The notes: generated by a model not told the origin, from the sequence alone. 13,661 nt of DNA from Arsenophonus sp045399315 (GCA_045399315.1 DAYVGO010000060.1:1-13661), one strand, 5' to 3'; shown: positions 1-8,818, counted from the first letter of the stretch. Numbers and translations are program-made.

Positions 1-808
1 CATAGAAAGACCTGGAAAAATAGAGGTAGAAAACGCATATTATTCTTCCCTTCATGATAGGGAGTTTGTTGTTTACATTTACAGAATAAAAACTCTCCAA
101 TAAACCCGGGGAGGTTCAGTATTCCCAAAATTGCGCTTTACCGCACGAGCACTAACCAACCTTTCGCTGATATCTTAGATCAACATGTGATCTCAGTAGC
201 AAGTGATAACAAACAAGCGACCTAAGTTATACAGCTGGATATTAACTCTGCTGAACAAATAGCCGATTATATTATTAATTAGTTAAATGCAGATGGCAAA
301 AAAATCAATAATAATAAGGTTATTATAGTGGAAATAATTAAGATAGCTTATAAAAATAAACCTTAAAAATAATTAGCTATTTATTACGTAAATATTAAAT
401 GATTAATATCATAGTATTTGTCTAGATTAAGGTAATTTTTTATTGTCATATTATTACTAATAAGTTGTTTGCATTAATATAAATGGTGTAGATTGGCAGC
501 AATAGCTTAAGAGATTAGCTTTATTTAATACCGCAGGAGAATATTAAAAGATTGGTTACTACTTTTTTACTTATATTATCATCATACTCTACTAGTAACA
601 GACAAATACTTATTATGTATTAAAAATACTAACTCGTCAATCTGACATTAGCCTGTTTTACTATATGCATCCAACTATAAATAAAATAGGTAATGTTGCA
701 ATAGCTAACAGTACCATCAATTAATTACCGCTCGAGTGAACATCAACTAATAATTTAATTCACAAGATAAGAATCTATGAATGAAAATAACCACTGATAG
801 GACAGCAA
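1..808. other. Gene-poor left flank with a decayed reading frame
   Basis: No intact gene is visible in the first 808 bases on either strand. An open frame at 2-103 on the plus strand could be the last 33 residues of a gene that enters from the left, but I do not recognise it. A second, broken frame lies at 61-366 and is listed separately. From about 367 to 808 the sequence is AT-rich with scattered stops in all frames. I see no convincing hairpin followed by a T-run below the gor stop codon at 809. Confidence 0.6.
61..366 (+). pseudogene. Decayed reading frame, possibly a periplasmic sugar-binding or LacI-like fragment
   Basis: One frame can be read from 61 to a stop at 364-366, interrupted by TAA at 223-225 and TAG at 280-282. 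It reads protein-like across both stops: about 121-222 contains IPKIALYR and HVISVASDNKQAT, and the part after the first stop contains SAEQIADYIIN and then NADGKKINNNKVIIV. The pattern 'V-I-x-x-SDN' followed by a helix and 'GKK..KVIIV' loosely resembles the sugar-binding fold of RbsB/LacI-type proteins. That resemblance is weak and is my inference. The frame is too short to be a whole protein of that class, so it would be a remnant. I cannot name the gene. Confidence 0.3.
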
Positions 809-2161
809 TTATTTTATGGTCACAAATTCTTCGGCTGCCGTTGGATGAATAGCAACTGTATTATCAAAATCTTGCTTGGTTGCTCCCATTTTTAATGCAA
901 CCGCAAAACCTTGTAAGATTTCATCCATACCAAAGCCAATGCCATGAATACCGACAATTTTTTCTTCTTTACCAACACAAACTAACTTCATGCGACAGGG
1001 TTGACGATGAGTCGTTAGCGCTGTGTACATTGAAACAAAAGAAGTTTTGTATACTTTAATATTATCGTCGCCAAATTTTTCTTTTGCTTGCGGTTCAGTT
1101 AAACCAACGGTACCAATTGGCGGATGACTAAATACCACTGTCGGTATATTAGTATAATCCAGATATTCATTAGGTTTATTATTAAATAGCCGCTCTGCTA
1201 AACGGCGACCGGCTGCTACAGCAACTGGAGTTAACTCAACCGCACCGGTATTATCACCGACCGCATACACTCGTTCAACATTAGTGTTCTGGAATTTATC
1301 AACTTTAATATAGCCTTTGCTATCCCGTTCTACACCAGCCACATTAAGAGCCAGATTATCGGTCATTGGTTGACGACCAATTGCCCATATTAAGGTATCA
1401 ACGGTTTGTACTTTGCCATTTTCTAACTGCAAGGTTAAACTACCATCAGAATTTTTAATAACGGCTTTGGGAACGGATTCGGTATGTAATGTTGGCCCTT
1501 CATCTTTCATTATGCCGACCAGTGATTTTACTATCATAGGATCAAAATGGCACAAAGGGGCATGCCGACGAACAAACAAATGTGTCTCACTACCCAAAGC
1601 GTTCAACACACCAGCTAACTCAACAGCAATGTAACCAGCACCAACAACCACAATTCGTTTAGGTAAAGATGGCAACTGAAAAAAACCATCTGAATCTATC
1701 CCATATTCTGCCCCTGGAATATCAGGCCAAACAGGTCGCCCACCAGTAGCGATAAGTATATGATCTGTGGTTAACTTGCTACCATTAACCTCAATGGTAT
1801 GAGCATCAATAAAACGCGCGACCCCATTAATTACCTTGACCTTATTGGAGCTCAAACTAAGTTCATAAGATTGATGAACACGATTAATATAGCTTTGCCG
1901 GTTGGTGATCAATTTCTGCCAATCAAATTGATTAATATGGGTATTAAAACCATAATCGGGGCCGTAAACCTGAATGGCCTCTGCAACCTGTGCAGCATAC
2001 CACATGATCTTTTTGGGTACACAACCAACATTAACACAAGTTCCACCTAATGCTTTTGCTTCAATAAGCGCACATTTCTGACCATACATGGCCGCACGAT
2101 TTATTGAAGCAATACCACCGCTGCCACCACCAATAGCAATATAATTATAATGCTCACTCAT
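809..2161 (-). CDS. gor: Glutathione-disulfide reductase
   Basis: This flavoenzyme of the cytoplasm reduces oxidised glutathione with NADPH. The 450-residue product has exactly the length of E. coli Gor. The N-terminal FAD-binding motif GGGSGG is at residues 11-16, the redox-active disulfide is C42/C47 in GGTCVNVGCVPKK, the NAD(P)H-binding motif GAGYIAVE is at 174-181, the second FAD motif YAVGDNTG is near 300, and the C-terminal catalytic His439/Glu444 pair is in HPTAAEE. The reading frame is uninterrupted. One residue is odd: from memory, E. coli Gor binds the NADPH 2'-phosphate with Arg198 and Arg204. Arg198 is kept here, but position 204 is Cys (codon TGC, a single transition from CGC). 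The gene lies 113 bases downstream of rlmJ on the same strand. The GGA upstream of the ATG is about 12 bases away, a weak ribosome-binding site. Confidence 0.96.
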   Translation of the reverse strand: MSEHYNYIAIGGGSGGIASINRAAMYGQKCALIEAKALGGTCVNVGCVPKKIMWYAAQVAEAIQVYGPDYGFNTHINQFDWQKLITNRQSYINRVHQSYELSLSSNKVKVINGVARFIDAHTIEVNGSKLTTDHILIATGGRPVWPDIPGAEYGIDSDGFFQLPSLPKRIVVVGAGYIAVELAGVLNALGSETHLFVRRHAPLCHFDPMIVKSLVGIMKDEGPTLHTESVPKAVIKNSDGSLTLQLENGKVQTVDTLIWAIGRQPMTDNLALNVAGVERDSKGYIKVDKFQNTNVERVYAVGDNTGAVELTPVAVAAGRRLAERLFNNKPNEYLDYTNIPTVVFSHPPIGTVGLTEPQAKEKFGDDNIKVYKTSFVSMYTALTTHRQPCRMKLVCVGKEEKIVGIHGIGFGMDEILQGFAVALKMGATKQDFDNTVAIHPTAAEEFVTIK

Positions 2162-2274
2162 CGTTAATTTGTTTCCATTTTACTTAATTAAATTGTAGGT
2201 TAGCGAATATTCTCATACTGACTATTTATCAATAACCCGTTAAAAACTGCCAAGCTACTAAGAGCAATAAAAGT

Positions 2275-3117
2275 CTATTCAGACACAATCCACTCTACAC
2301 ATGTATGGCCTATTCCTTCAGGTACTAAAACCTTATGCAACCATGGTAATATTACACGCATTTGTTGTTCCAATTTCCATGGGGGATTAATAACTATTAT
2401 TCCCGAGGCGGTTATTCCTCGTTGATCGCTATCCGGACACACCGCCAACTCAATCTTTAATATTTTACGAATGCCACTATTTTGAAGTCCATGGATCATA
2501 CGCTTAACTTGCTGCCGCAAAACGACCGGATACCAGATAGCATAAATTCCGTTGGCAAATCGTTTATAACCTGCCAAAATACCCTTAACGACTGACTGAT
2601 AATCTGATTTTAATTCATAAGATGGGTCAATCAAAATAATCCCCCGTCGACTTAATGGCGGTAACTTAGATTTCAACTGTTGAAAACCGTCTTGCCGTAA
2701 AACTTGTGCTCGCCTGTCTTTAACAAATTCTGCACGCAATATTGGATAATCGCTGGGATGTAATTCAGACAATATAAGTTTATCCTGTTCGCGTAATAAA
2801 AACTTAGCCAATAATGGTGACCCCGGGTAATAATGAAGATCACCTTTCGCATTAAGTTTAGTCAATACTGCCAAGTAAGCAGCTAACTCTGCTGGTAAAT
2901 CATCTCTTTTCCATAAACGCGCAATTCCCGCAAAATACTCTTCAGTCTTGTCCACATGCTTACCTGATAGTTGATAACTGCCAGCCCCGGCATGAGTATC
3001 AAGATAAAGAAAAGGTGTTTCTTTTTCCTTCAGAGATTCAATAATCAAACTTTGTACAATATGCTTCAATACATCTGCATGATTACCAGCATGGAAACTG
3101 TGACGATAACTTAACAT
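2275..3117 (-). CDS. rlmJ: 23S rRNA (adenine2030-N6)-methyltransferase RlmJ
   Basis: RlmJ transfers a methyl group from S-adenosylmethionine to N6 of A2030 in 23S rRNA. The product is 280 residues, the same length as E. coli RlmJ, and is recognisable throughout: the family N-terminus MLSYRHSFHAGNHADVLKH, the SAM-binding LDTHAGAG at 39-46, YYPGSPL near 96-102, ELHPSDYP near 118-125, and a conserved C-terminal INPPWKLEQQM. The catalytic motif, DPPY at residues 164-167 in E. coli, reads DPSY here, so the second proline is serine while Asp164 and Tyr167 remain. The frame is otherwise intact. The gene is transcribed toward gor and diverges from the yqjC-like gene. Whether this copy is still active is open. 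Confidence 0.93.
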   Translation of the reverse strand: MLSYRHSFHAGNHADVLKHIVQSLIIESLKEKETPFLYLDTHAGAGSYQLSGKHVDKTEEYFAGIARLWKRDDLPAELAAYLAVLTKLNAKGDLHYYPGSPLLAKFLLREQDKLILSELHPSDYPILRAEFVKDRRAQVLRQDGFQQLKSKLPPLSRRGIILIDPSYELKSDYQSVVKGILAGYKRFANGIYAIWYPVVLRQQVKRMIHGLQNSGIRKILKIELAVCPDSDQRGITASGIIVINPPWKLEQQMRVILPWLHKVLVPEGIGHTCVEWIVSE

Positions 3118-3220
3118 AAATTTATTACCATTGAATGTAAGACTTTGTTAAAGAAGCTAAATATAGCCATTATTATGTTCATATTAATTCACATTCTATC
3201 ATAGAGATATTAAGCACTGG

Positions 3221-3264
3221 TAATGACATAATGCCTTTATAGCATTATGCTAAGTACATCATTA
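3221..3264. promoter_or_regulatory. Nested inverted repeat between rlmJ and the yqjC-like gene
   Basis: CATAATGC (3227-3234) and GCATTATG (3242-3249) form a perfect 8-bp inverted repeat with a 7-base loop. TAATGA (3221-3226) and TCATTA (3259-3264) form an outer imperfectly spaced pair. The site lies 22 bases upstream of the yqjC-like ATG and has no T-run after it, so it looks more like an operator or leader hairpin than a terminator. I know of no regulator that matches it. Chance is possible in such AT-rich DNA. Confidence 0.35.
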
Positions 3265-3286
3265 GCAATAAAAAGGTAAATATACG

Positions 3287-3600
3287 ATGAAAAAAATATC
3301 ATTATTAATATGTTGTATTGCGTTTATGCTTGGTTGTAAGCTAGTATTTGCCACTCAACAAATAAATCACTGTAAAACAAAAAACAAAAATTACAAACTG
3401 AGATCGAATATGCTAAAAAACATGATAATCAACATCGAATTAATGACTTAGAAAATGCTTTAAAAAATTTAGAACGTAATTGTACACCTGAATCTATTTA
3501 TCAAAAAAATAAAAATAAAATTAATAAACAGCAACAAAAACTGCAACAAGCTAAAGCTGAACTCCATCAGGCAGAAGCAGTATTGGCTACAAGTAAATAA
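3287..3600 (+). pseudogene. yqjC: DUF1090 (YqjC-like) small periplasmic protein, frameshifted
   Basis: The frame opens at ATG 3287 with AAGG ten bases upstream and encodes a signal peptide (MKKISLLICC..., hydrophobic to about residue 22). It then continues as a polar, Lys/Gln-rich coiled-coil-like domain typical of DUF1090 proteins such as E. coli YqjC. The first frame stops at TAG 3449-3451. The second half is in the next frame and matches the family: EIEYAKKHDNQHRINDLENA, then RNCTP, then KQQQKLQQAKAEL, ending at TAA 3598-3600. The shift can be placed in the A-runs at 3379-3390, where one missing A joins the two halves. It may be dead, or slippage on the A-run could rescue some product. The function of the family is not established. 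It diverges from rlmJ and precedes yhjD. Confidence 0.75.
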
Positions 3601-3639
3601 ATCATCGTTAAACTAAATGGATTTAAATGAATATAGCTT

Positions 3640-4620
3640 ATGTTCAAAAATAAGCTTGAGCGAATGATAGCCATGCAGCTTAAGGAGAGCAGAAAGGTGA
3701 AAGAGAGATTGAACAAAAGTGTTGTCATCGGTAAAAAGGCATTAAGCTATTCTAAGAGATGGCTTAATTTTATCGGTAATATTCCATTTATTGCCCATTT
3801 GATCCGCGCCACGGAACGTTTTAACGACCGTATGGGCAACCAATTTGGTGCCACCATTACCTATTTTTCTTTTCTCTCTTTAATCCCTGTTCTTATGTTT
3901 TCCTTTGCTGCAACTGGCTTTATATTAGCTTCTAATCCTGATTTACTGGAAAAATTGATCCGCGGTATTTCAAAAAGCATTAGTGATCCGATATTAGCTC
4001 AAACACTGGAAAGAAGCATAGATACAGCCATTCGACAACGTACTGCCGTCGGTTTGAGCGGTTTAGTTATTGCACTTTATTCCGGTGTTAATTGGGTTAA
4101 TAACCTGCGGCTAGCCATTTTGGCGCAATCTCGTGATATCTGGGAAAGAAATGAGGCTGAGAGAGAATCCATTTTTTTCAGCTATTTTCGTGATTTTCTT
4201 TTTCTAATTGGGTTACTAATTGCTTTAGTCATTACAATAACATTAACTTCTATCGCTGGCTCGGCACAAGCGACACTAGTTAGTTTGTTGTATCTTGATG
4301 GTATTGAATGGTTACGTCCAATTTGGACAACAGTCGGTTTAACTATCTCAATTATAGCAAATTACCTGCTGTTTCTGTGGATTTTTTCAATCTTACCCCA
4401 TCAACAACTCCGTCGTATTTCATTATTAAAAGGAACATTAATGGCCGCTATTGGTTTTGAAATACTCAAATCTATTATGACTTGGGTACTTCCTAATCTA
4501 GCTAGTTCACCATCAGGCGCAGCATTCGGTTCAGTTATTGGTCTTATGGCTTTTTTCTACTTCTTTGCCCGGTTGATTCTTTTTTGCGCTGCCTGGATAG
4601 CCACTGATAAACCGACATAA
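3640..4620 (+). CDS. yhjD: YhjD/YihY-family inner-membrane protein
   Basis: This is an integral inner-membrane protein of the YihY (formerly 'RNase BN') family, closest from memory to E. coli YhjD. In E. coli, altered YhjD can suppress the lethality of Kdo-deficient lipopolysaccharide, which suggests a role in the envelope. The product is 326 residues from ATG 3640 and the frame is intact. Conserved blocks are LIRATERFNDRMGNQFGA at 54-71, QRTAVGLSGL at 133-142, and SPSGAAFGSVIGLMAFFYFF at 290-309. Six hydrophobic segments are likely at about 76-97, 136-152, 185-206, 230-252, 264-286 and 294-319. The start is uncertain: ATG 3640 has no good ribosome-binding site, while GTG 3697 follows AAGGAG by nine bases and would give 307 residues. 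It is the only undamaged gene between rlmJ and the right edge. Confidence 0.9.
   Translation: MFKNKLERMIAMQLKESRKVKERLNKSVVIGKKALSYSKRWLNFIGNIPFIAHLIRATERFNDRMGNQFGATITYFSFLSLIPVLMFSFAATGFILASNPDLLEKLIRGISKSISDPILAQTLERSIDTAIRQRTAVGLSGLVIALYSGVNWVNNLRLAILAQSRDIWERNEAERESIFFSYFRDFLFLIGLLIALVITITLTSIAGSAQATLVSLLYLDGIEWLRPIWTTVGLTISIIANYLLFLWIFSILPHQQLRRISLLKGTLMAAIGFEILKSIMTWVLPNLASSPSGAAFGSVIGLMAFFYFFARLILFCAAWIATDKPT
3682..3699 (+). promoter_or_regulatory. Ribosome-binding site supporting a GTG start for yhjD
   Basis: AAGGAG at 3682-3687 lies nine bases upstream of an in-frame GTG at 3697-3699. The upstream ATGs at 3640, 3664 and 3673 lack comparable purine-rich signals. The sequence between 3640 and 3697 encodes only a charged leader that is not needed to match the family core, so the GTG is a realistic true start. 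Confidence 0.45.
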
Positions 4621-4844
4621 CAAAAATAGCAACAGTAAAACTGACAATTAGCAATCTATTGATAATAAACAGTTAATAAATAAAATCCAATAGTTCTATT
4701 ACCTAAAGACTAAAACCGAACAACCGTGAAAAAACTAACCATCGGTAAATATTTGCGTTATAACCGTATTTATTTTTAATTACCAGCTGCCTATTCATCA
4801 CCTCCACTTATGATATTGCCATTCAGCAAAGTTTTTGGGCATTA

Positions 4845-6330
4845 TTAATTAGAGTTATTAACAAGTGAAACTTCATTTACTGTCTGTTCCGTTGCGGATG
4901 TAGCCATCGCTGACCATAAAACCTGTTTAAACTTAGCCCTGATTTGCTCAATATCTAATCGTCTTTTATCCGCTGGTTAAGACAAAATAAATGTAGGCTA
5001 CTGTGCGATTAATCGTTTAGCATCCTCGGTTATTACTGCTGGTGTTAATTCTGCTAGAAATGCTTGTCGCAAGCGTTGGAACTGTTCTGGCGCAATATCT
5101 ATTACTCCATTCTGCTGTGAAATCAGTCGCTGATTAATCAGTATGTCAGTACTTACTCTGGCATAAACCGCAAGCAGCTGATCTAACTGCTGCTGCTTTT
5201 CTTGTACTATCTGCTCAAAAATGGTCTGAGAAACCCCTTTATCATTAATGGCAGATAGCTCAGCTAATAAAGTGTCGGTTACAGCTTTCATTTTTTTAGG
5301 AGCTGCCGATATTAACAAAACACAGCTCGCTCTCTAATATTGAATACGGCAGTCCATATTCAAACCAACAGCTTTACCATATTTTTTATCAAGAGCCTAT
5401 TTAATTGAGCGAAAAATAGACTTTCTGGCTAAATCATCACACCAAATAACACTTTAACTTTTCAGAATCACTGACTGTTTGCCAATTAAAATCCCAAGTC
5501 AACGATAAAGTATCTTTTGCCGGATTTAAGCTGGTTAAATTAATTACTTGTGGCTCAAAAACAGGTAGTGTCGCCACAGTAACTGGCATCGAGTGCTTCC
5601 CACTAAGCGCCGAAAAAATCTGATTAATATTTTCAGTCAATGTACGGCTATCGACATGACCAGCTATATAAAGCGTCATTATGTCTGGTGTATACCATTG
5701 CTGAACAAATTCATTGATTTCTTCCAACTTAACTGGTGTAAATGGCATCGCACCAGGCTCATGGCCAATTAACGTAGATCCCTTTATTCTCGCCTGCCAT
5801 AAAGGGTCTTGTACATTAGTTGGATAGGTTACTACCAGATGCTTTGGTAACTGCGTTACTATTATTAGTGATTTTTTATCAAATTGGCCACCCACTGCCG
5901 ATCCTGCTAGCCACTGCATAACCTCTTTCGCTAATTCAGGCCGATTGTTTGGTAAGCTTAGGTTATAAAGGGTTACATCATAAGAGACAATCGCCGGTGG
6001 GATCGGAGCAGCTAGATCAATCGCATTGTGCCATAACTGTTGTAATTGAGTACTGCTTAAGGTGTTACTATGAAATAGTGCCATCTTTGGGATTAAATAG
6101 GTAAAACCTCTTTGGCTTGGAGTTTCTACCATTGAACCCGTTTTAATAACTATCCGCAGTTGGATCCTATCATTTGGCCGTTGAGGTGTTTGCAATAACT
6201 GCCAAGAAAAGCTATTGTCAAGTTTACCCTGCTGCTACGCTGGATCAGGTTGCAACGTTTCGGCCAGCAGTTGACTAGACAAAATCATGAGTAATCCGCC
6301 AATAAAATACCAAATTTTCATGCCCTGCAT
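4845..6330 (-). pseudogene. yhjJ: YhjJ, M16-peptidase-like periplasmic protein, inactivated by several lesions
   Basis: Nearly the whole length of E. coli YhjJ (about 498 residues) can be traced from ATG 6330 to TAA 4845-4847. The start follows GAGG by a normal distance and encodes a signal peptide (MQGMKIWYFIGGLL... to about LLA). TAG at 6235-6237 replaces the Trp of a DPAWQQG-like motif (codon 32). The frame then runs well: TPQRPNDR, PPAIVSYDVTLYNLSLPNN, KGSTLIGHEPG and QQWYTPDIMTLYIAG. A frameshift near 5440-5465 follows, then a stretch with two TAG codons, one replacing the residue before ALDKK and one inside QY(stop)RASC. The frame resumes with DTLLAEL and IDIAPEQFQRLRQAFLAEL to a stop at 4998, with further family-like sequence (DIEQIRAKFKQVLWSAM) to 4845. 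M16 proteins are zinc peptidases, but YhjJ relatives lack a clear HxxEH zinc motif. The gene is dead. Confidence 0.88.
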
Positions 6331-6940
6331 GTAAACCTCTTGTTGTTAATTTTTGGATTTAACCGTCGAATGCCACATTTATTTTTAACGGAAAGTAACA
6401 CCTCAGAGCTTATACAGTCGATCGCTGGTTAGATCGCAAAATATTTTTGCTGTTGTTAGATCCGCTAGAATACCATGTTAAGCTTAAGGTTCACCACTAC
6501 ATCTTTTAACACTTTAATTGATAATGCTTTGATTTAATTAATAACAATAATTACTATCACATTATGGTTAAAATAATTATTTAATACTGGCTACTGAGAC
6601 TATGACTTATTACTTTAATAATATAAAACATATTGATAATTGACTACGATTACAATCAATAAGATTGTTAGTTCATAAATAAAACTATTCAAATACAGCT
6701 AATAATAACATACCACATCTATAGTTTATTTTAATTCAATTTTAGTATTTATAATTTCATAGTTTTTTGTTTTCATAAAAATAGATTTTCATCGATTTGA
6801 AAAAACGATAGCGCCTATTTTCTCATAGACGCTATAACTAATAAATTATTTATTGAAAAATAACTCAATTATGCTACTGTTTTCTATTTCCAACTAATGT
6901 TGATTTTATTACTATTAGCAAACTCTCATTCTTCGATAGA
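6331..6940. other. Intergenic region between dead yhjJ and TPS pseudogene 1
   Basis: These 610 bases contain no open frame with family-like sequence on either strand. The part next to yhjJ (6331-6540) has somewhat higher GC and presumably held its promoter. The rest is AT-rich. The only clear structure is the terminator hairpin at 6800-6835. Confidence 0.6.
6800..6835 (-). terminator. Rho-independent terminator after TPS pseudogene 1
   Basis: On the minus strand an 11-bp stem (6825-6835 with 6808-6818, one G-T wobble) encloses a 6-base loop and is followed, after CG, by six T residues (A-run at 6800-6805). It lies about 105 bases beyond the stop codon of the TPS exoprotein pseudogene, so it probably ended that transcript. 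Confidence 0.7.
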
Positions 6941-7609
6941 TTAAAAATCAGTTAATTCTGCTATCCGAACGACAGGCTTAACTTTTTTGTTTTTGTTAAT
7001 AATTTTTATATTACGATCTTTAGCTTTTAGTTGCTGTGCATCAATCATTAGGCCATGACTCACAACAATATTATTGCCGTAGGTATCAAGTAATCCATTA
7101 GCAGTTATTTTTACTACGCCATTCTTATTAATAGCATATTGACCAATCTGTGTCTTTTGTTCGCCTTTTACCACAATACATCCTCTGTTTTTCAATAAAT
7201 CAGTATTAATTTCCAAACGGCCATTACCCTCCAGAGTAGTATTATTGATAATTTCTTTACTTTTTAATACTATCTTAGAGTTATCGAATAAAAATTCACC
7301 AAATTGCTGCCTATCATGAATATATTCACTATTGATACGATTTTCATCTTTATTATGGAATTTTTCACTGTTTACAGTAACTATAGAATCCTTACTACGG
7401 ATATTACTATTAATATTTTCAAACAACTTAACATTAAATTCTATATCAGCATTACTCATCTCAAAAGAAGAATTGATTAAATTTCACAGCATTTACTTTA
7501 CTAACTGATTTACTTAATTTATGACTTTTATCCATATCATTACCTTGATCACCGATGTTGAATTTAGCGCCTGACTCATTAATAATATCTCTCTCCATAT
7601 TGGCATAAT

Positions 7610-7617
7610 CCCCCCCC
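7610..7617 (-). repeat. Homopolymer tract G8 in TPS pseudogene 1
   Basis: Eight C on the plus strand (G8 in the coding sense) sit after the codons for ELSA. With eight G the frame continues into a non-repetitive, unlike-TPS tail that stops at 7514. With nine (or six) G the next codons read GGDYANMERDIINESGAKF, which is the more plausible protein. Such tracts are classic slippage sites. Confidence 0.75.
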
Positions 7618-8298
7618 TGGCACTTAATTCACCTCGGTTAACGACACCACTATTACCGATTTGGTTAATACATACGGCATCAAATTTTATTATCGCCGCT
7701 TTATCAATAGATAAATTGCCGTTAACTAAAAGTGTTTTACCTTCTATTTTTCCACTCTGTATATCTACCTGATTAGAATTAAGCATTAATATTTCCTTAT
7801 CAAGAATAGGTTGTGAAATATTTTTAATGACAATCTTATTAGACATAGAAGGTAGCTGTTTCACCTGAAAAACGCTATCCGCAGCCCCCCACTAGCCATT
7901 TTCTGTCATCAATACAGGTACTGTGTATTTTGATTGCAGAGTAAATACTGATATCCCAGAAGTTGAACAGCCATCACATTCGATACCATATGGATTAGCA
8001 ATAACTAATTCAGCCGCTTTACCATTAACGGTCAATTTTTCATTAAGTAAATTTCTTTCCGTCGAAGTAACTTCATTAATAATAATTTTTGCTAGTACTT
8101 TTTCTAATAAATCTCTAAAATATTCACCGTTAATAAAGACTTTTCTTGCAGTAGGATCTTACATTATTTAATACTACCCCCTTTCTCACTAACATTAAGT
8201 TTTTGATAATAATTATGGGATATACCATCAACATTAAGCTTTTCAATATTAATATGTTCAACTCCATTTTTAATTTCAACCGTGAGATCTCTTTTTTT

Positions 8299-8367
<69 letters not shown>

Positions 8368-8495
8368 TTCACTAGTATTAATATGAACGGAGTAAAGGAT
8401 GTTGGCAATACTTAAAGCAATAAAACTTAGTTTATTTGGTCTCATATAACAATTCCATGTAATTAATAAATTAGTGCTTAAACTAAAGCGTTATC

Positions 8496-8525
8496 ATGCT
8501 AAATGAAGAATAGATAATGTGTCAA
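8496..8525 (-). promoter_or_regulatory. Candidate sigma70 promoter for TPS pseudogene 1
   Basis: On the minus strand a perfect -35 box TTGACA (8520-8525) is followed after 18 bases by TAGCAT (8496-8501), a four-of-six match to the -10 box. It is 51 bases upstream of the ATG at 8445. The spacing is acceptable, but the -10 match is mediocre. Confidence 0.4.
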
Positions 8526-8623
8526 ATAAAATAATAAATATAAATAATATTATAATAAAAAATAAATACTCTTATTTAATATAGATTTAAAAAATAACAA
8601 TTTGAAATATAAAAAATATTATT

Positions 8624-8656
8624 AACAAGAATAATAATTAAAAATTCTTGTTTTTT
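8624..8656 (+). terminator. Hairpin with T-run, orphan terminator-like element
   Basis: AACAAGAAT (8624-8632) and ATTCTTGTT (8644-8652) form a perfect 9-bp stem with an 11-base loop. T residues run from 8651 to 8656, so it would terminate plus-strand transcription. No plus-strand gene precedes it. The stem is AT-rich and may be weak or accidental. Confidence 0.35.
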
Positions 8657-8781
8657 AATTAATATTAAAAATACCATTTGAGCTTATAAATGAAAGTTAT
8701 ATCATTTATTTTAAATATTACTAAAATCATTTAATTAACTCAAACCAAAATGTACTATTCTCGTATCAATCGCTAAATAAT

Positions 8782-8818
8782 AAAAAAATGATAATAATAC
8801 TATAAATATTATTATCAT
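8782..8818 (-). terminator. Candidate terminator of the dpp operon
   Basis: A perfect 12-bp stem (8807-8818 with 8788-8799, loop 8800-8806) is followed on the minus strand by seven T (A-run 8782-8788). It begins six bases after the dppF stop codon. The stem is almost entirely A-T pairs, so its strength is uncertain, but position and shape suit the end of dppBCDF. Confidence 0.5.

Noticed and set aside
104..117. CCCGGG-containing sequence at the left edge resembling that near 13537 (possible shared IS end)
   Set aside because: The similarity is limited to about seven bases around CCCGGG, and flanking bases differ, so it does not support a common element.
1413..2050. Plus-strand open frames opposite gor
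   Set aside because: They lie antisense to an intact conserved gene, have no family-like sequence and no ribosome-binding sites.
4621..4844. Possible small gene starting at GTG 4727 (KKLTIGKYLRYNRIYF)
   Set aside because: It stops after about 17 codons, has no ribosome-binding site and no recognisable family. It may be a remnant, but nothing supports that.
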